From Pseudenterobacter timonensis (GTDB lineage Bacteria > Pseudomonadota > Gammaproteobacteria > Enterobacterales > Enterobacteriaceae), in assembly GCF_900021175.1 (NCBI RefSeq), contig NZ_FCOP01000007.1, forward strand, positions 1-64,000: a DNA stretch of 64,000 bases, given 5' to 3'. This document shows, piece after piece, positions 10,990 through 26,462 of the stretch. Position numbers and translations under genes: made by a program. Numbering within the stretch: the first letter of the stretch is position 1; every line of letters starts with the position of its first letter. The notes below the pieces were generated by a model. It ran no database searches, had not been told where the DNA came from, and worked only from the letters and a program-made list of their open reading frames with translations.

Positions 10990-11301
10990 AGACTAGTCTT
11001 TTCGTTTAAATAACAAATGTGTGCCTAGTCCCTTGGCCCACAAAAAGCGCACAGTATGCACGATTCACGATGAAATCGTACCCCTAAATGCAATCGCGTT
11101 AATGTAGCGCAAAGAAAATAGCGCCGCACTTAAGCCGCTTATCTTCCCAAAGCAAAACCGCTTTTCCCGTACAACCGCGGCGCTGACTTTAGTAAGCTCC
11201 TCAGAATGGCCTGATATACCGGCTTCCTGCAACGGGGATTATTTCCGGTATATACTCGCATCAGTTCAGTCGGCTCCACGGAGAAAGGACGCAACACTAT
11301 T
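10990..11301. promoter_or_regulatory. Divergent kup/ravA promoter region
   Basis: This 312-bp non-coding gap holds a likely kup promoter on the minus strand (extended -10 with CATACT at 11,053-11,058). On the plus strand TATACT at 11,251-11,256, with no good -35, fits the sigma-S-dependent ravA promoter known from E. coli. No small gene is seen in it. Confidence 0.55.
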
Positions 11302-12798
11302 ATGGCTCACCCACATCTGTTAGCAGAAAGAATTTCTCGCCTCAGCAGCGCGCTGGAAAAAGGGCTTTTTGAACGTAGCCATGCCATCCGGCTCTGCCTG
11401 CTGGCGGCGCTCAGCGGCGAAAGCGTTTTTTTGCTTGGCCCGCCCGGGATCGCCAAAAGCCTGATTGCCCGCAGGCTGAAGTTTGCCTTCCAGAACGCCC
11501 GGGCCTTTGAGTATCTGATGACGCGCTTCTCCACGCCCGAAGAGGTATTTGGGCCCCTTTCCATACAGGCGCTAAAAGATGAAGGGCGCTACGAGCGCCT
11601 GACGGCGGGCTATCTTCCTGAGGCTGAAATTGTTTTCCTGGATGAGATCTGGAAAGCAGGTCCGGCAATACTCAATACCCTGCTGACCGCCATCAACGAA
11701 CGCCGCTTTCGCAACGGCGCCTTTGAAGAGAAGATCCCCATGCGCCTGCTGGTGGCCGCCTCGAACGAGCTGCCGGAATCAGACAGCAGCCTGGAAGCGC
11801 TCTATGACCGCATGCTAATCCGTCTGTGGCTGGATAAGGTACAGGATAAAGGAAACTTCCGCTCCATGCTGGTGAGCCAGCAGGATGAAAATGAAAACCC
11901 GGTCGCGCCGGGACTACAGGTCTCTGACGAGGAGTACCAGCAATGGCAGGAGGCGATTGGTAAAATTGCCCTGCCGGACAGCGTCTTTGAGCTGATCTAC
12001 TGGCTGCGCCAGCAGCTGGAGCTGTTGCCCGCCGCCCCTTACGTCTCCGATCGCCGCTGGAAGAAAGCCATTCGCCTGTTACAGGCCAGCGCCATGTTCA
12101 GCGGGCGGGACGCCGTCGCCCCCATCGATCTCATCCTGCTAAAAGATTGCCTGTGGCACGACATAGAAAGCATGCATGTGATGCATCAGCAGCTGGAAAT
12201 ATTGATGACCGGGCAGGCGTGGCGGCAGCAGGCGATGCTGAGTGAGCTGAGCGCAATTACCCAGCGTCGTCTGCAGCTTCAGCAACAGCAGAGTGACAAA
12301 ACTGCCCTTAAGGTCACGCGTCTTGGGGGAATGTTCGCCCGTAAACCGCACTACGAGCTGCCTGCTGATCTGACGGAGCCGACCCTGACGCTCCTGCTTC
12401 AGCAGCCGCTTAAGCTGCATGATATGCAGGTGGCGCATATTACTCTGGAGCGTGACGCGCTGGCGCAATGGCTGGATAAAGGCGGCGAGATCCGTGGCAA
12501 GCTGAACGGCATCGGCTTTGCGCAGCTACTGCATATGGAAGTGGACGCGAGCCAGCATCTGTTGGTGCGCGACGTCAGCCTGCAGGGTTCGCGCCTCGCC
12601 TTGCCCGGCAGCGCCGCAGAAGAGGTGCCGGAAGAGATCAAACAGCAGCTGGAGGCGCTGGAGACCGAGTGGCATCAGCAGCACACCCGCTTTAGCGAGC
12701 AGCAAAAATGCCTCTTTATACATAGCGACTGGCTGGGACGTATCGAAGCCAGCCTCCAGGATGTCATTGCGCAGATCAAACAGGCGCGTCAATGCTAA
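11302..12798 (+). CDS. ravA: MoxR-family AAA+ ATPase RavA
   Basis: This 498-residue AAA+ ATPase of the MoxR group forms hexamers, binds the inducible lysine decarboxylase LdcI and works with ViaA in respiratory-complex maintenance. Walker A GPPGIAKS is at residues 46-53 and Walker [10 protein letters not shown] lies in the same domain. The C-terminal LARA region follows. Its stop overlaps viaA by 7 bp, indicating translational coupling. In E. coli the pair is sigma-S dependent. Confidence 0.95.
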   Translation: MAHPHLLAERISRLSSALEKGLFERSHAIRLCLLAALSGESVFLLGPPGIAKSLIARRLKFAFQNARAFEYLMTRFSTPEEVFGPLSIQALKDEGRYERLTAGYLPEAEIVFLDEIWKAGPAILNTLLTAINERRFRNGAFEEKIPMRLLVAASNELPESDSSLEALYDRMLIRLWLDKVQDKGNFRSMLVSQQDENENPVAPGLQVSDEEYQQWQEAIGKIALPDSVFELIYWLRQQLELLPAAPYVSDRRWKKAIRLLQASAMFSGRDAVAPIDLILLKDCLWHDIESMHVMHQQLEILMTGQAWRQQAMLSELSAITQRRLQLQQQQSDKTALKVTRLGGMFARKPHYELPADLTEPTLTLLLQQPLKLHDMQVAHITLERDALAQWLDKGGEIRGKLNGIGFAQLLHMEVDASQHLLVRDVSLQGSRLALPGSAAEEVPEEIKQQLEALETEWHQQHTRFSEQQKCLFIHSDWLGRIEASLQDVIAQIKQARQC

Positions 12799-14243
12799 GC
12801 CTGGACACGCTCAACGTCATGCTGGCGGTCAGCGAGGAGGGGATGATCGAGGAGATCGTGCTTACCCTCCTCGCCTCGCCTCAGCTCGTCGCCTTTTTTG
12901 AAAAATTCCCGAAGCTCAAACGCGCCGTAACCGACGATCTTCCCCGCTGGCGGGAAGGGCTGCGCCAGCGGCTGAAAGAGACGGAAGTGCCGCCCGATCT
13001 GACGGAAGAGGTCGCCTGTTATCAGGAGAGCCAGCGGCTTTCCACGCCGCAGTTTAACGCTCAACTTTCGCAAATCCTCGCCTTACTTGAAAAGGTTCAC
13101 TCCCCCTACGCCAGCCAGGCAAAAACGCTGGCGGCGGATAACGCCACCTTTACCCCTGCGTTGCATACCCTGTTTTTACAGCGCTGGCGGCTGAGTCTGG
13201 TGGTGCAGACCACCTCCCTTAACCAGCAGCTGCTGGAGGAGGAGCGCGAACAGTTGCTCAGCGAGGTGCAGGAGCGCATGACGCTGAGCGGCCAGCTGGA
13301 GAAGGTGCTGGTGGAAAACGAGAATGCAGCCGGCAGGCTCTGGGATATGAGTGCCGGGCAGCTTAAGCGAGGCGACTACCAGCTCATCGTCCGGTACGGT
13401 GATTTTCTCTCCGGGCAGCCGGAACTGATGGAGCTGGCGAAACAGCTTGGCCGCTCGCGGGAGGCAAAATCGGTACCGAAGAAAGATGCGCCGATGGAGA
13501 CATTCAGAACCCTGGTACGCGAGCCGGCGACCGTGCCGGAGCAGGTGGACGGGCTTCAGCAAAGCGATGATATTCTGCGTCTGCTGCCCACTGAACTGGC
13601 GGTACTTGGCATTACCGAGCTGGAATATGAATTTTACCGGCGGCTGGTGGAAAAACAGCTCCTCACCTATCGCCTGCAGGGCGAAGCCTGGCGGGAAAAA
13701 GTCAGCCAGCGCCCGGTGATCCATCAGGATTTTGACGAACAGCCGCGCGGGCCGTTTATTGTCTGCGTGGACACCTCTGGCTCAATGGGCGGGTTTAACG
13801 AGCAGTGCGCCAAAGCCTTCTGTCTGGCGCTGATGCGCGTTGCGCTGGCCGACAGGCGGCGCTGCTTTATTATGCTTTTTTCCAGTGAGGTGGTGGGTTA
13901 CGAACTGACCGGACCTCAGGGGCTGGAGCAGGCCATTCGTTTTCTAAGCCAGCGCTTTCGCGGCGGTACCGACCTCGCCAGCTGTTTACGCGCCGTGACT
14001 GAGCGGATGCAGGGGGGCGACTGGTACGACGCGGATGCGGTGGTGATTTCCGATTTTATCGCCCAGCGGCTGCCGGACGAGCTCGTTCATAAGGTGAAAG
14101 AGCTGCAGCGCGTGCATCAGCACCGCTTTCACGCCGTGGCCATGTCAACCCACGGTAAACCCGGCATCCTGCGCATTTTCGATCATATCTGGCGCTTCGA
14201 TACCGGGTTACGTAGCCGCCTGATTCGGCGCTGGCAGCGTTAG
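12792..14243 (+). CDS. viaA: VWA-domain protein ViaA, partner of RavA
   Basis: This 483-residue cytoplasmic protein stimulates the RavA ATPase. A helical N-terminal region is followed by a von Willebrand A domain. Its metal-binding site is visible as D327-T-S329-G-S331 (VDTSGSMG). The ATG overlaps the end of ravA. The stop codon directly abuts the convergent asnA stop, so neither gene has its own terminator in between. Confidence 0.95.
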   Translation: MLSLDTLNVMLAVSEEGMIEEIVLTLLASPQLVAFFEKFPKLKRAVTDDLPRWREGLRQRLKETEVPPDLTEEVACYQESQRLSTPQFNAQLSQILALLEKVHSPYASQAKTLAADNATFTPALHTLFLQRWRLSLVVQTTSLNQQLLEEEREQLLSEVQERMTLSGQLEKVLVENENAAGRLWDMSAGQLKRGDYQLIVRYGDFLSGQPELMELAKQLGRSREAKSVPKKDAPMETFRTLVREPATVPEQVDGLQQSDDILRLLPTELAVLGITELEYEFYRRLVEKQLLTYRLQGEAWREKVSQRPVIHQDFDEQPRGPFIVCVDTSGSMGGFNEQCAKAFCLALMRVALADRRRCFIMLFSSEVVGYELTGPQGLEQAIRFLSQRFRGGTDLASCLRAVTERMQGGDWYDADAVVISDFIAQRLPDELVHKVKELQRVHQHRFHAVAMSTHGKPGILRIFDHIWRFDTGLRSRLIRRWQR

Positions 14244-15236
14244 TTAAAGCAGGGAGCTCACGCTATCGCGGACCTGCTGCGGCCACACGCCGCACTGAAC
14301 CTGGCCGATATGCGAAAGCTGCAGCAACAGCATGGTCAGGCGAGACTGACCGATACCGCCGCCGATGGTTTGCGGCATCTCACCGCGCAGCAGCGCCTGG
14401 TGCCACTCCAGCTGCAGACGATCTTCGTCGCCGGTAATGGCAAGCTGGCGCTTCAGGGCTTCAGCATCCACCCGGATCCCCATAGAAGAGAGTTCAAACG
14501 CATCTTCCAGTACCGGGTTCCATACCAGAATGTCACCGTTAAGCCCGGCCGGGGCGCCATCGCACTCGGTGCTCCAGTCATCATAATCCGGGGCACGCAC
14601 GTCGTGACGTTTACCGTCAGAGAGCTTACCGCCGATACCGATCAGGAATACGGCTCCCAGCTCTCTGGCAATCGCCCGCTCACGGCCTTTGGCATCCAGA
14701 TCCGGGAAACGGCTCAGTAGATCCTGGCTGTGAATGAAGTGGATCGTCTCCGGCAGAAACGGCGTCAGGCCAAACTTTTCGCTCACCGCCGCTTCGGTGG
14801 CTTTGATCCCGGCGTAGATCGCCTCTACGGTCGATTTCAGCGTGCCGGGGTGACGTTCGCCATCGCCCATGACGCGCTCCCAGTCCCACTGGTCGACGTA
14901 GACGGAGTGAATAGCGGAAAGACGGTCTTCATCGGGGCGAAGGGCCTTCATATGCGTGTAAAGCCCTTCGCCCGCGCTGAAGTCGTGTTGTCCCAGGGTC
15001 TGACGCTTCCACTTCGCCAGTGAATGAACCACTTCGAAGCGGGCGTCCGGCAGTGTTTTCACATTTACCTGTACCGCTTTCTCGCAACCAGAAAGGTTAT
15101 CCTGCGTCCCGTCACCTACGCGGCTTAAGATCGGCGCCTGCACTTCTATCAGGCCCAGCCGCTCTTCCAGCTGGCGGGAAAAATGGGATTTAACGAAACT
15201 GATCTGGCGTTGTTTTGCGATGTAAGCGGTTTTCAT
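14244..15236 (-). CDS. asnA: Aspartate-ammonia ligase (asparagine synthetase A)
   Basis: The product makes asparagine from aspartate, ammonia and ATP through an aspartyl-AMP intermediate. The fold resembles class II aminoacyl-tRNA synthetases. At 330 residues it has the usual length. The N-terminal [22 protein letters not shown] and C-terminal [14 protein letters not shown] segments are typical. It is divergent from asnC, its activator in E. coli, with 151 bp of shared control region. Confidence 0.97.
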   Translation of the reverse strand: MKTAYIAKQRQISFVKSHFSRQLEERLGLIEVQAPILSRVGDGTQDNLSGCEKAVQVNVKTLPDARFEVVHSLAKWKRQTLGQHDFSAGEGLYTHMKALRPDEDRLSAIHSVYVDQWDWERVMGDGERHPGTLKSTVEAIYAGIKATEAAVSEKFGLTPFLPETIHFIHSQDLLSRFPDLDAKGRERAIARELGAVFLIGIGGKLSDGKRHDVRAPDYDDWSTECDGAPAGLNGDILVWNPVLEDAFELSSMGIRVDAEALKRQLAITGDEDRLQLEWHQALLRGEMPQTIGGGIGQSRLTMLLLQLSHIGQVQCGVWPQQVRDSVSSLL

Positions 15237-15387
15237 TTTTTATACTCCTGCGTCCTGTTGATATTGATTAAGCAACAAAACTGGCATCCGATTCAATAAT
15301 CAAACAACAAAAAGCCTTACCTACTTTTAATTCATTAAAATAAACCGCTAAAATAGAGTGAAACATTAATCTTCATAAGAAAAAGCT

Positions 15388-15846
15388 ATGGAAAATTATC
15401 AGATCGACAATCTGGATCGCGGCATCCTCGAGGCGCTCATGGCCAATGCGCGCACCGCCTATGCGGAGCTGGCGAAACAGTTCGGCGTCAGCCCGGGCAC
15501 CATTCATGTGCGGGTAGAGAAGATGAAGCAGGCGGGCATCATTACCGGCGCGCGCATCGACGTCAGCCCCAGGCAGCTTGGTTATGACGTCTGCTGTTTT
15601 ATTGGCATCATCCTCAAGAGCGCGAAGGACTACCCTTCCGCTCTTGAGAAACTGAACGCGCTGGATGAAGTCACCGAGGCGTACTACACCACCGGGCACT
15701 ACAGCATCTTTATTAAGGTGATGTGTCGATCCATCGACGCGCTGCAGCAGGTACTTATCAACAAGATCCAAACAATTGATGAAATACAGTCCACCGAGAC
15801 GTTGATCTCCCTGCAGAACCCGATCATGCGAACCATTCGCCCGTAA
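15388..15846 (+). CDS. asnC: Transcriptional regulator AsnC (Lrp/AsnC family)
   Basis: This 152-residue regulator activates asnA and represses itself, responding to asparagine. The N-terminal winged HTH spans about residues 5-60 (LAKQFGVSPGTIHVRVEKM), followed by the RAM ligand-binding domain. It sits between asnA and mioC in the arrangement usual next to oriC. Transcription through mioC enters the origin. Confidence 0.97.
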   Translation: MENYQIDNLDRGILEALMANARTAYAELAKQFGVSPGTIHVRVEKMKQAGIITGARIDVSPRQLGYDVCCFIGIILKSAKDYPSALEKLNALDEVTEAYYTTGHYSIFIKVMCRSIDALQQVLINKIQTIDEIQSTETLISLQNPIMRTIRP

Positions 15847-15867
15847 CGGGCGATTTTCATTCCCACA

Positions 15868-15907
15868 TTTTCCACAGGTAGATCCCAGCTCGTTCACAGC
15901 GTACAAT
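15868..15907 (+). promoter_or_regulatory. mioC promoter region with DnaA box
   Basis: TTTTCCACA (15,868-15,876) is a near-consensus DnaA box and TACAAT (15,902-15,907) a good -10, 29 bp before the mioC ATG. In E. coli DnaA binding here represses mioC, linking transcription towards oriC with DnaA level. Confidence 0.7.
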
Positions 15908-15935
15908 AGCCCCCTCTTTATATGAGCGAGCGATC

Positions 15936-16385
15936 ATGGCGGACATTACTCTTATCAGCGGCAGCACGTTGGGCGGCGCAGAATATGTAGCAGAACACCT
16001 GGCGGAAAAACTGGAAGAGGCGGGATTTACCACCGAAACGGTCCACGGCCCGCTGCTGGAAGATCTGGCGACCGACAATACCTGGCTGCTGGTCTCCTCC
16101 ACGCATGGCGCAGGGGATCTTCCGGATAACCTGCAACCTTTCTATGACGATCTTCTGGCCCAGAAGCCGGATCTCAGCCATGTGCAGTTTGGCGCTATCG
16201 GTATCGGCAGCCGGGAATATGACACTTTCTGCGGCGCGATCGAGAAAATAGAAGCGGCCATGAAGGTCTGTGGAGCAAAACAGCTCGGCGAAACGCTGAA
16301 GATCAACATCCTCGATCATGATATTCCAGAGGATCCGGCAGAGGTTTGGCTGGATGAATGGAAAAATTTACTCAAAAACGATTAA
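15936..16385 (+). CDS. mioC: FMN-binding flavodoxin-like protein MioC
   Basis: This 149-residue flavodoxin-like protein was linked to biotin synthase activity in vitro. The FMN phosphate loop SGSTLGGAEYVAE lies at residues 8-20, and SSTHGAGDLPDN is the second flavin-contacting loop. It is two residues longer than E. coli MioC. It is transcribed directly into oriC, which starts within 20 bp of the stop codon. Confidence 0.95.
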   Translation: MADITLISGSTLGGAEYVAEHLAEKLEEAGFTTETVHGPLLEDLATDNTWLLVSSTHGAGDLPDNLQPFYDDLLAQKPDLSHVQFGAIGIGSREYDTFCGAIEKIEAAMKVCGAKQLGETLKINILDHDIPEDPAEVWLDEWKNLLKND

Positions 16386-16394
16386 AGATCAGGC

Positions 16395-16672
16395 GATCGA
16401 GTGTGGATAACTCTGGTTAAAAGCTTGGATCAACCGGTAGTTATCCAAAGAATAACCGTTGAGCAGTTTTTGTCCTGTGTATAAACCCGCGATCTGATCC
16501 CAGCTTATACGGTATGGGATCACCGATCATTCACAGCAAACGATCCTTTCTAACGCCATGATCTTTCATGAGAGATCGCACTTATCCACACGATCCGGCG
16601 ATCCTAATAAGAGATCACAATAGAACAGATCTCTAAGTAAAGAGATCTTCTTTTTAATAGCCCAGGATCCCG
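16395..16672. other. oriC: Chromosomal replication origin oriC
   Basis: Four DnaA boxes lie in the E. coli arrangement, reversed: R4 TGTGGATAA (16,402-16,410), R3 TTATCCAAA (16,441-16,449), R2 TGTGTATAA (16,476-16,484) and R1 TTATCCACA (16,582-16,590). Dam sites (GATC) are very dense, about fifteen in under 300 bp, as needed for SeqA sequestration. The AT-rich unwinding region is on the mnmG side. Flanking mioC and mnmG confirm the identity. Confidence 0.97.
16600..16665. other. DNA unwinding element of oriC (GATC-starting 13-mers)
   Basis: Three near-repeats that begin with GATC and are rich in A/T (GAGATCACAATAG, CAGATCTCTAAGT, GAGATCTTCTTTT) lie beside DnaA box R1, matching the 13-mer array where the strands first open. 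Confidence 0.85.
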
Positions 16673-16759
16673 GTGCTTTCTCGAAAGGCTAAAGTTAAGT
16701 AGAATCCACGGCCCGGGCTACAATCCATTTTCTTACCGCTTTACGCGAGGCAGACCACC

Positions 16760-18649
16760 ATGTTTTATCAGGATCCTTTTGACGTCATCATCATTGGCGG
16801 GGGTCACGCAGGCACTGAGGCCGCAATGGCCGCGGCGCGAATGGGTCAACAGACCCTGCTTTTGACACACAATATCGACACGCTGGGGCAGATGTCCTGT
16901 AACCCGGCAATTGGCGGCATTGGGAAAGGACACCTGGTAAAAGAAGTGGATGCGCTTGGCGGCCTGATGGCGAAGGCAATCGATCGGGCAGGTATTCAGT
17001 TTAGGATACTAAACGCCAGCAAAGGACCGGCCGTTCGCGCCACCCGCGCTCAGGCGGATCGTGTGCTCTATCGCCAGGCGGTACGCACCGCGCTGGAGAA
17101 TCAGCCGAACCTGATGATCTTCCAGCAGGCGGTAGAGGATCTTATTGTCGAAAACGATCGTGTCGTGGGCGCAGTCACCCAGATGGGACTCAAGTTCCGG
17201 GCTAAAGCGGTTGTGCTGACGGTAGGGACCTTCCTGGATGGTAAAATTCATATCGGGCTGGACAATTACAGCGGTGGTCGTGCGGGCGATCCGCCTTCAA
17301 TCCCGCTGTCGCGCCGTCTGCGCGAACTGCCGCTGCGCGTCAGCCGCCTGAAAACCGGTACGCCGCCGCGTATTGATGCGCGCACCATCGACTTTAGCGT
17401 GCTGGCGCAGCAGCATGGCGATAACCCGATGCCGGTCTTTTCGTTCATGGGCAATGCGGCTCAGCATCCGCAGCAGGTGCCATGCTACATCACCTACACC
17501 AACGAAAAGACCCACGAGGTGATCCGTTCGAACCTCGACCGCAGCCCGATGTATGCCGGTGTGATCGAGGGGATCGGCCCGCGTTACTGTCCGTCGATCG
17601 AAGATAAGGTGATGCGCTTTGCGGATCGTAACCAGCACCAGATCTTCCTGGAGCCGGAAGGGCTGACCTCCAACGAAATTTACCCGAACGGCATTTCCAC
17701 CAGCCTGCCGTTCGACGTACAGATGCAGATCGTCCGCTCCATGCAGGGCATGGAGAACGCGAGAATTGTCCGTCCGGGCTATGCGATCGAATATGATTTC
17801 TTCGACCCGCGCGATCTGAAGCCGACCCTGGAGAGTAAATTTATCCACGGTCTGTTCTTTGCCGGACAGATTAACGGCACCACCGGTTACGAAGAGGCCG
17901 CCGCGCAGGGGCTGCTTGCGGGTCTGAACGCCGCGCGTTTCTCGGCGGAAAAAGAGGGCTGGGCGCCGCGTCGCGATCAGGCCTACCTGGGGGTGCTGGT
18001 GGACGATCTCTGCACGCTGGGCACCAAAGAGCCGTACCGGATGTTTACCTCTCGCGCGGAGTACCGTCTGATGCTGCGCGAGGACAACGCCGATCTGCGT
18101 CTGACCGAAGCGGGTCGCGAGCTGGGCCTGGTGGATGATGAGCGCTGGGCACGCTTCAACGAGAAGCTGGAGCGTATCGAAACCGAACGTCAGCGTCTGA
18201 AGGCGACCTGGATTACGCCAAACGCCGACTCTGCCGCCGAAGTGAATGCTCACCTGACTACGCCGCTTTCACGTGAAGCCAGCGGCGAGGATCTGCTGCG
18301 TCGTCCGGAAATGAGCTACGAACAGCTCGTTCAGCTGGCGCCGTTCGCGCCGGGTCTGGAAGATGCCCAGGCGGCTGAGCAGGTAGAGATTCAGGTCAAA
18401 TACGAAGGGTATATCGCCCGTCAGCAGGATGAGATCGAAAAACAGCAGCGTAACGAGAATACGCTGTTGCCGGCCACGCTGGACTATCGTCAGGTTACCG
18501 GGCTCTCCAATGAGGTGATTGCTAAGCTTAACGACCATAAACCGGTTTCGATCGGCCAGGCATCACGCATCTCTGGCGTGACGCCTGCGGCGATTTCGAT
18601 TCTGCTGGTGTGGCTGAAAAAGCAAGGTATGCTGCGCCGCAGCGCGTAA
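16760..18649 (+). CDS. mnmG: tRNA uridine-5-carboxymethylaminomethyl modification enzyme MnmG (GidA)
   Basis: This FAD-dependent enzyme works with MnmE, also in this window, to modify wobble uridine 34 of certain tRNAs. Of its 629 residues, the FAD-binding loop [10 protein letters not shown] is at 13-22. Motifs such as [13 protein letters not shown] (near 46) and the helical C-terminal MnmE-binding domain follow. A promoter with TACAAT at 16,719-16,724 lies just past oriC. It is the first gene of the gid operon on the right arm of the origin. Confidence 0.97.
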   Translation: MFYQDPFDVIIIGGGHAGTEAAMAAARMGQQTLLLTHNIDTLGQMSCNPAIGGIGKGHLVKEVDALGGLMAKAIDRAGIQFRILNASKGPAVRATRAQADRVLYRQAVRTALENQPNLMIFQQAVEDLIVENDRVVGAVTQMGLKFRAKAVVLTVGTFLDGKIHIGLDNYSGGRAGDPPSIPLSRRLRELPLRVSRLKTGTPPRIDARTIDFSVLAQQHGDNPMPVFSFMGNAAQHPQQVPCYITYTNEKTHEVIRSNLDRSPMYAGVIEGIGPRYCPSIEDKVMRFADRNQHQIFLEPEGLTSNEIYPNGISTSLPFDVQMQIVRSMQGMENARIVRPGYAIEYDFFDPRDLKPTLESKFIHGLFFAGQINGTTGYEEAAAQGLLAGLNAARFSAEKEGWAPRRDQAYLGVLVDDLCTLGTKEPYRMFTSRAEYRLMLREDNADLRLTEAGRELGLVDDERWARFNEKLERIETERQRLKATWITPNADSAAEVNAHLTTPLSREASGEDLLRRPEMSYEQLVQLAPFAPGLEDAQAAEQVEIQVKYEGYIARQQDEIEKQQRNENTLLPATLDYRQVTGLSNEVIAKLNDHKPVSIGQASRISGVTPAAISILLVWLKKQGMLRRSA

Positions 18650-18662
18650 TATCTCGCTTTTC

Positions 18663-18730
18663 GGCAGGTGGCGCGTAGCGATCCCGCCCTGGAACTTCGT
18701 AGGCCCGGTAAGCGTCAGCGCCACCGGGCA
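18663..18730. repeat. REP/BIME element between mnmG and rsmG
   Basis: Two imperfect palindromic units face each other: GGTGGCGCGTAGCGATCCCGCC and AGGCCCGGTAAGCG followed by CAGCGCCACCGGGC. The same pair recurs after pstS, phoU and adeP. It lies inside an operon and could modulate mRNA stability. Confidence 0.85.
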
Positions 18731-18755
18731 AATTATTTCTCAACAGGTATTCACC

Positions 18756-19382
18756 GTGCTCAATAAACTTTCTCGTCTGCTGGAACAAGCAGGTATTTCG
18801 CTCACCGATCACCAGAAAAACCAGCTGGTGGCCTATGTCGATATGCTGAACAAATGGAATAAAGCGTACAACCTGACCTCCGTACGCGATCCCAACGAGA
18901 TGCTGATTCGCCATATTCTCGATAGCATCGTCGTGGCGCCGTATCTGAACGGTGAACGTTTTATCGACGTTGGCACCGGCCCGGGGCTGCCAGGCGTTCC
19001 GTTGTCTATTGTCCGTCCGGAGAGCCATTTCACGCTGCTGGACAGCCTGGGCAAGCGCGTGCGCTTTTTACGCCAGGTCCAGCATGAGCTGAAGCTGGAA
19101 AACATCACGCCGGTGCAGAGCAGGGTAGAGGAGTTCCCGGCAGAGCCACCTTTTGACGGTGTGATCAGCCGTGCGTTCGCCTCGCTTAACGATATGGTGA
19201 GCTGGTGCAAGCACTTACCCGCTGAGAATGGCCGTTTTTATGCCCTGAAAGGGCAGCTGCCGGAGGAAGAGATCGCCAGTTTGCCGGAAGAGTTTTTCGT
19301 CGAAACGGTAGCAAAACTCCAGGTTCCCCGTCTCGAAGGGGAGCGACATTTGGTTATTATTAAGCCAAAAAAAGCTGAGTAA
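18756..19382 (+). CDS. rsmG: 16S rRNA (guanine(527)-N7)-methyltransferase RsmG (GidB)
   Basis: The product methylates G527 of 16S rRNA at N7 using S-adenosylmethionine; loss gives low-level streptomycin resistance. It has 208 residues read from a GTG start. The SAM-binding motif [10 protein letters not shown] is at 71-80. It follows mnmG with a BIME in the 106-bp gap, and precedes the atp operon, which has its own promoter. Confidence 0.96.
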   Translation: MLNKLSRLLEQAGISLTDHQKNQLVAYVDMLNKWNKAYNLTSVRDPNEMLIRHILDSIVVAPYLNGERFIDVGTGPGLPGVPLSIVRPESHFTLLDSLGKRVRFLRQVQHELKLENITPVQSRVEEFPAEPPFDGVISRAFASLNDMVSWCKHLPAENGRFYALKGQLPEEEIASLPEEFFVETVAKLQVPRLEGERHLVIIKPKKAE

Positions 19383-19995
19383 ATATCAAAAAAATGTGGA
19401 ATTTGTGCTGTTCTTATTGTGTTAAAAAAGCATAGCCGCCAGGAGATCGAAACGCAGTCAATTTAACCATATTGTTACTGCGTCTTTTCGATTGTTTAAC
19501 CAGGCAGTGGTAGTTCACATTTTAGATAGTCAACAGCGAAAATATCAGCTTGCTAAAAATGGAAATTAGCAATGAATTGGCGCTGTTAAATTTTTATTAA
19601 AAATGTCAATGAAAGGTTTTTGTCGTATACCGGTCTGTTTTAAAAATAGTTGCCATAATTATTGTTTAATTTCAGTACGATGAATTACGACGATTTTATG
19701 GTTTGATAAATAAGACCTTAACTGAAATGGCTATTTTGTGATCCCGTGCACGCTTTGCCGTCAATGTTTCCGCGCTGTTTGCAGTTTTGCCGCGTGCCTG
19801 ACGTTCCATGATAAAGTTGAAAAATAGCGCCGGGGAAAAATATTTAAACATTTATTCACCTTTTCGCTACTTAATGTTTGAAATCACGTGTGCGCCCCGT
19901 ATAATTTGACCGCTTTTTGATGCTTGACTCTGAGCCTTAAAGGACGTTTTATACGACACGCGGCATACCTCGAAGGGAGCAGGAGTAAAAACGTG
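19383..19995 (+). promoter_or_regulatory. atp operon promoter and AT-rich upstream region
   Basis: This 613-bp non-coding stretch precedes atpI. A strong promoter is visible: TTTGAA (19,877-19,882), 17 bp, TATAAT (19,900-19,905), giving a leader of about 85 nt. The upstream 450 bp are AT-rich, with A/T tracts that may act as UP-like or nucleoid-protein-binding DNA. I see no credible gene in it. Confidence 0.75.
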
Positions 19996-21200
<1,205 letters not shown>

Positions 21201-21231
21201 TTCTTTACCAACACTACTACGTTTTAATTGA

Positions 21232-21494
<263 letters not shown>

Positions 21495-21546
21495 TGATTT
21501 AAAGAACCCTAAGCCACAGTTGTGAAATATTAAGAGGTATTGTGCT

Positions 21547-22017
21547 GTGAACATGAACGCAACAATCCTCGGCCAGGCCATCGCGTTTATTCTCTTTGTC
21601 TGGTTCTGCATGAAGTATGTATGGCCGCCTTTAATGGCTGCCATCGAAAAACGTCAGAAAGAAATTGCTGACGGTCTGGCTTCCGCAGAACGCGCTAAGA
21701 AAGATTTGGACCTTGCACAGGCCAACGCGACAGACCAGCTGAAAAAAGCGAAAGCTGAAGCCCAGGTAATCATCGAACAGGCGAACAAACGTCGTTCTCA
21801 GATCCTGGACGAAGCCAAAGCTGAAGCAGAACAGGAACGTACCAAGATCGTGACACAGGCGCAGGCTGAAATTGAAGCCGAGCGTAAACGTGCTCGTGAA
21901 GAACTGCGTAAGCAGGTTGCGATTCTGGCTGTAGCTGGCGCCGAGAAGATCATCGAACGTTCCGTGGATGAAGCTGCTAACAGCGACATCGTGGATAAAC
22001 TTGTCGCTGAACTGTAA
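21547..22017 (+). CDS. atpF: F0F1 ATP synthase subunit b
   Basis: This peripheral stalk subunit has one N-terminal membrane helix (about residues 5-25), followed by a long charged coiled coil that dimerises and holds the delta subunit. It has 156 residues and a GTG start, as in E. coli. It ends 14 bp before atpH. Confidence 0.97.
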   Translation: MNMNATILGQAIAFILFVWFCMKYVWPPLMAAIEKRQKEIADGLASAERAKKDLDLAQANATDQLKKAKAEAQVIIEQANKRRSQILDEAKAEAEQERTKIVTQAQAEIEAERKRAREELRKQVAILAVAGAEKIIERSVDEAANSDIVDKLVAEL

Positions 22018-22031
22018 GGAGGGAGGGGCTG

Positions 22032-22565
22032 ATGTCTGAATTTGTTACGGTAGCTCGCCCCTACGCCAAAGCAGCTTTTGACTTTGCCGTCGAACACCAG
22101 AGTGTAGAGCGCTGGCAGAATATGCTGGCGTTTGCCGCCGAGGTAACGAAAAACGAACAAATGGCAGAGATTCTTTCTGGTGCTCTGGCACCAGAAACGC
22201 TTGCCGAGTCGTTCATCGCCATTTGCGGTGAGCAGTTAGACGAAAACGGCCAGAACCTGATTCGGGTGATGGCTGAGAATGGTCGTCTGAAAGTGCTCCC
22301 GGATGTTCTTGAGCAGTTTGAGCACTTACGTGCCCTCAGTGAAGCCACCGTCGAAGTTGAAGTAACCTCTGCGAACGAACTGAGTAACGAACAGCTTGCG
22401 AAAATCACCGCCGCGATGGAAAAACGTCTGTCACGCAAAGTTAAGCTGAATTGCAAAATCGATAAGTCTGTAATGGCAGGCGTAATCATCCGTGCGGGTG
22501 ATATGGTCATTGATGGTAGCGTACGCGGCCGTCTTGAACGCCTTGCAGACGTCTTGCAGTCTTAA
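22032..22565 (+). CDS. atpH: F0F1 ATP synthase subunit delta
   Basis: This soluble stator subunit links the alpha-subunit N-termini to the b dimer. It has 177 residues, opening [21 protein letters not shown], and the E. coli length. It lies between atpF and atpA (12-bp gap) in the operon. Confidence 0.97.
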   Translation: MSEFVTVARPYAKAAFDFAVEHQSVERWQNMLAFAAEVTKNEQMAEILSGALAPETLAESFIAICGEQLDENGQNLIRVMAENGRLKVLPDVLEQFEHLRALSEATVEVEVTSANELSNEQLAKITAAMEKRLSRKVKLNCKIDKSVMAGVIIRAGDMVIDGSVRGRLERLADVLQS

Positions 22566-22577
22566 GGGGACTGGAGC

Positions 22578-24119
22578 ATGCAACTGAATTCCACCGAAAT
22601 CAGCGAACTGATCAAGCAGCGCATTGCTCAGTTCAATGTTGTGAGCGAAGCGCACAACGAAGGTACTATTGTTTCTGTAAGCGACGGTGTTATCCGCATT
22701 CACGGCCTGGCCGAATGTATGCAGGGTGAGATGATCTCCCTGCCGGGTAACCGTTACGCTATCGCACTGAACCTGGAGCGCGACTCCGTAGGTGCGGTTG
22801 TGATGGGTCCTTACGCTGACCTCGCCGAAGGCATGAAGGTTAAGTGTACTGGCCGTATTCTGGAAGTGCCGGTTGGCCGTGGCCTGCTGGGCCGTGTGGT
22901 TAACACCCTGGGCGCGCCAATCGACGGTAAAGGTCCGCTGGATAACGACGGCTTCTCCGCCGTTGAAGCGATCGCACCGGGCGTAATCGAACGTCAGTCG
23001 GTCGATCAGCCGGTGCAGACCGGTTATAAATCCGTTGACGCCATGATCCCAATCGGTCGTGGTCAGCGTGAGCTGATCATCGGCGACCGTCAGACCGGTA
23101 AAACCGCTCTGGCTATCGACGCCATCATCAACCAGCGCGATTCCGGTATCAAATGCGTATACGTGGCTATCGGCCAGAAAGCGTCCACCATCTCTAACGT
23201 GGTGCGTAAGCTGGAAGAACACGGCGCGCTGGCGAACACCATCGTTGTGGTGGCTACCGCTTCTGAATCTGCTGCTCTGCAATACCTGGCGCCATACGCA
23301 GGTTGCGCAATGGGCGAATACTTCCGCGATCGCGGTGAAGATGCGCTGATCGTGTACGATGACCTGTCTAAACAGGCTGTTGCTTACCGTCAGATCTCTC
23401 TGCTGCTCCGTCGTCCGCCGGGACGTGAAGCATTCCCGGGCGACGTATTCTACCTCCACTCTCGTCTGCTGGAGCGTGCTGCGCGTGTTAACGCCGAATA
23501 CGTTGAAGCCTTCACCAAAGGTGAAGTGCAGGGGAAAACCGGCTCTCTGACCGCGCTGCCGATTATCGAAACGCAGGCAGGTGACGTTTCCGCATTCGTT
23601 CCGACCAACGTAATCTCCATTACCGATGGTCAGATCTTCCTGGAAACCAACCTGTTTAACGCCGGTATTCGTCCTGCGGTTAACCCGGGTATCTCCGTAT
23701 CCCGTGTAGGTGGCGCAGCACAGACCAAGATCATGAAGAAACTGTCCGGTGGTATTCGTACCGCGCTGGCGCAGTATCGTGAACTGGCAGCGTTCTCCCA
23801 GTTTGCATCTGACCTTGACGATGCAACCCGTAAACAGCTTGACCACGGTCAGAAAGTGACCGAGCTGCTGAAACAGAAACAGTATGCGCCGATGTCCGTC
23901 GCGCAGCAGTCTCTGGTTCTGTTCGCGGCAGAACGTGGTTATCTGGCGGATGTCGAACTGGCGAAAATCGGTAGCTTCGAAGCCGCTCTGCTGGCATACG
24001 TTGACCGTGATCACGCTCCGCTGATGCAAGAGATCAACCAGTCCGGTGGCTACAACGACGAAATCGAAGGCAAGCTGAAAGGCATCCTCGATTCCTTCAA
24101 AGCAACCCAGTCCTGGTAA
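22578..24119 (+). CDS. atpA: F0F1 ATP synthase subunit alpha
   Basis: This non-catalytic nucleotide-binding subunit of the F1 hexamer has 513 residues. The P-loop GDRQTGKT is at about 169-176 and the arginine finger region lies near [11 protein letters not shown]. Together with beta it forms the hexamer where ATP is made. It is very similar to E. coli AtpA. Confidence 0.98.
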   Translation: MQLNSTEISELIKQRIAQFNVVSEAHNEGTIVSVSDGVIRIHGLAECMQGEMISLPGNRYAIALNLERDSVGAVVMGPYADLAEGMKVKCTGRILEVPVGRGLLGRVVNTLGAPIDGKGPLDNDGFSAVEAIAPGVIERQSVDQPVQTGYKSVDAMIPIGRGQRELIIGDRQTGKTALAIDAIINQRDSGIKCVYVAIGQKASTISNVVRKLEEHGALANTIVVVATASESAALQYLAPYAGCAMGEYFRDRGEDALIVYDDLSKQAVAYRQISLLLRRPPGREAFPGDVFYLHSRLLERAARVNAEYVEAFTKGEVQGKTGSLTALPIIETQAGDVSAFVPTNVISITDGQIFLETNLFNAGIRPAVNPGISVSRVGGAAQTKIMKKLSGGIRTALAQYRELAAFSQFASDLDDATRKQLDHGQKVTELLKQKQYAPMSVAQQSLVLFAAERGYLADVELAKIGSFEAALLAYVDRDHAPLMQEINQSGGYNDEIEGKLKGILDSFKATQSW

Positions 24120-24169
24120 CGTCTGACGGCCTGTCTCAGGGCAGGCCGTAAGGCATTGAGGAGAAGCTC

Positions 24170-26442
<2,273 letters not shown>

Positions 26443-26462
26443 CGCCTTAATCGGAGGGTGAT

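Noticed and set aside
18663-18730. BIME units considered as small RNA genes or terminators
   Set aside because: The same units recur after pstS, phoU and adeP and match the enterobacterial REP consensus. Only the copy before yieF has a T run.
22431-24029. 532-codon open frame on the minus strand opposite atpA
   Set aside because: atpA is unquestionable on the plus strand. The antisense frame reflects codon bias of a highly expressed gene.
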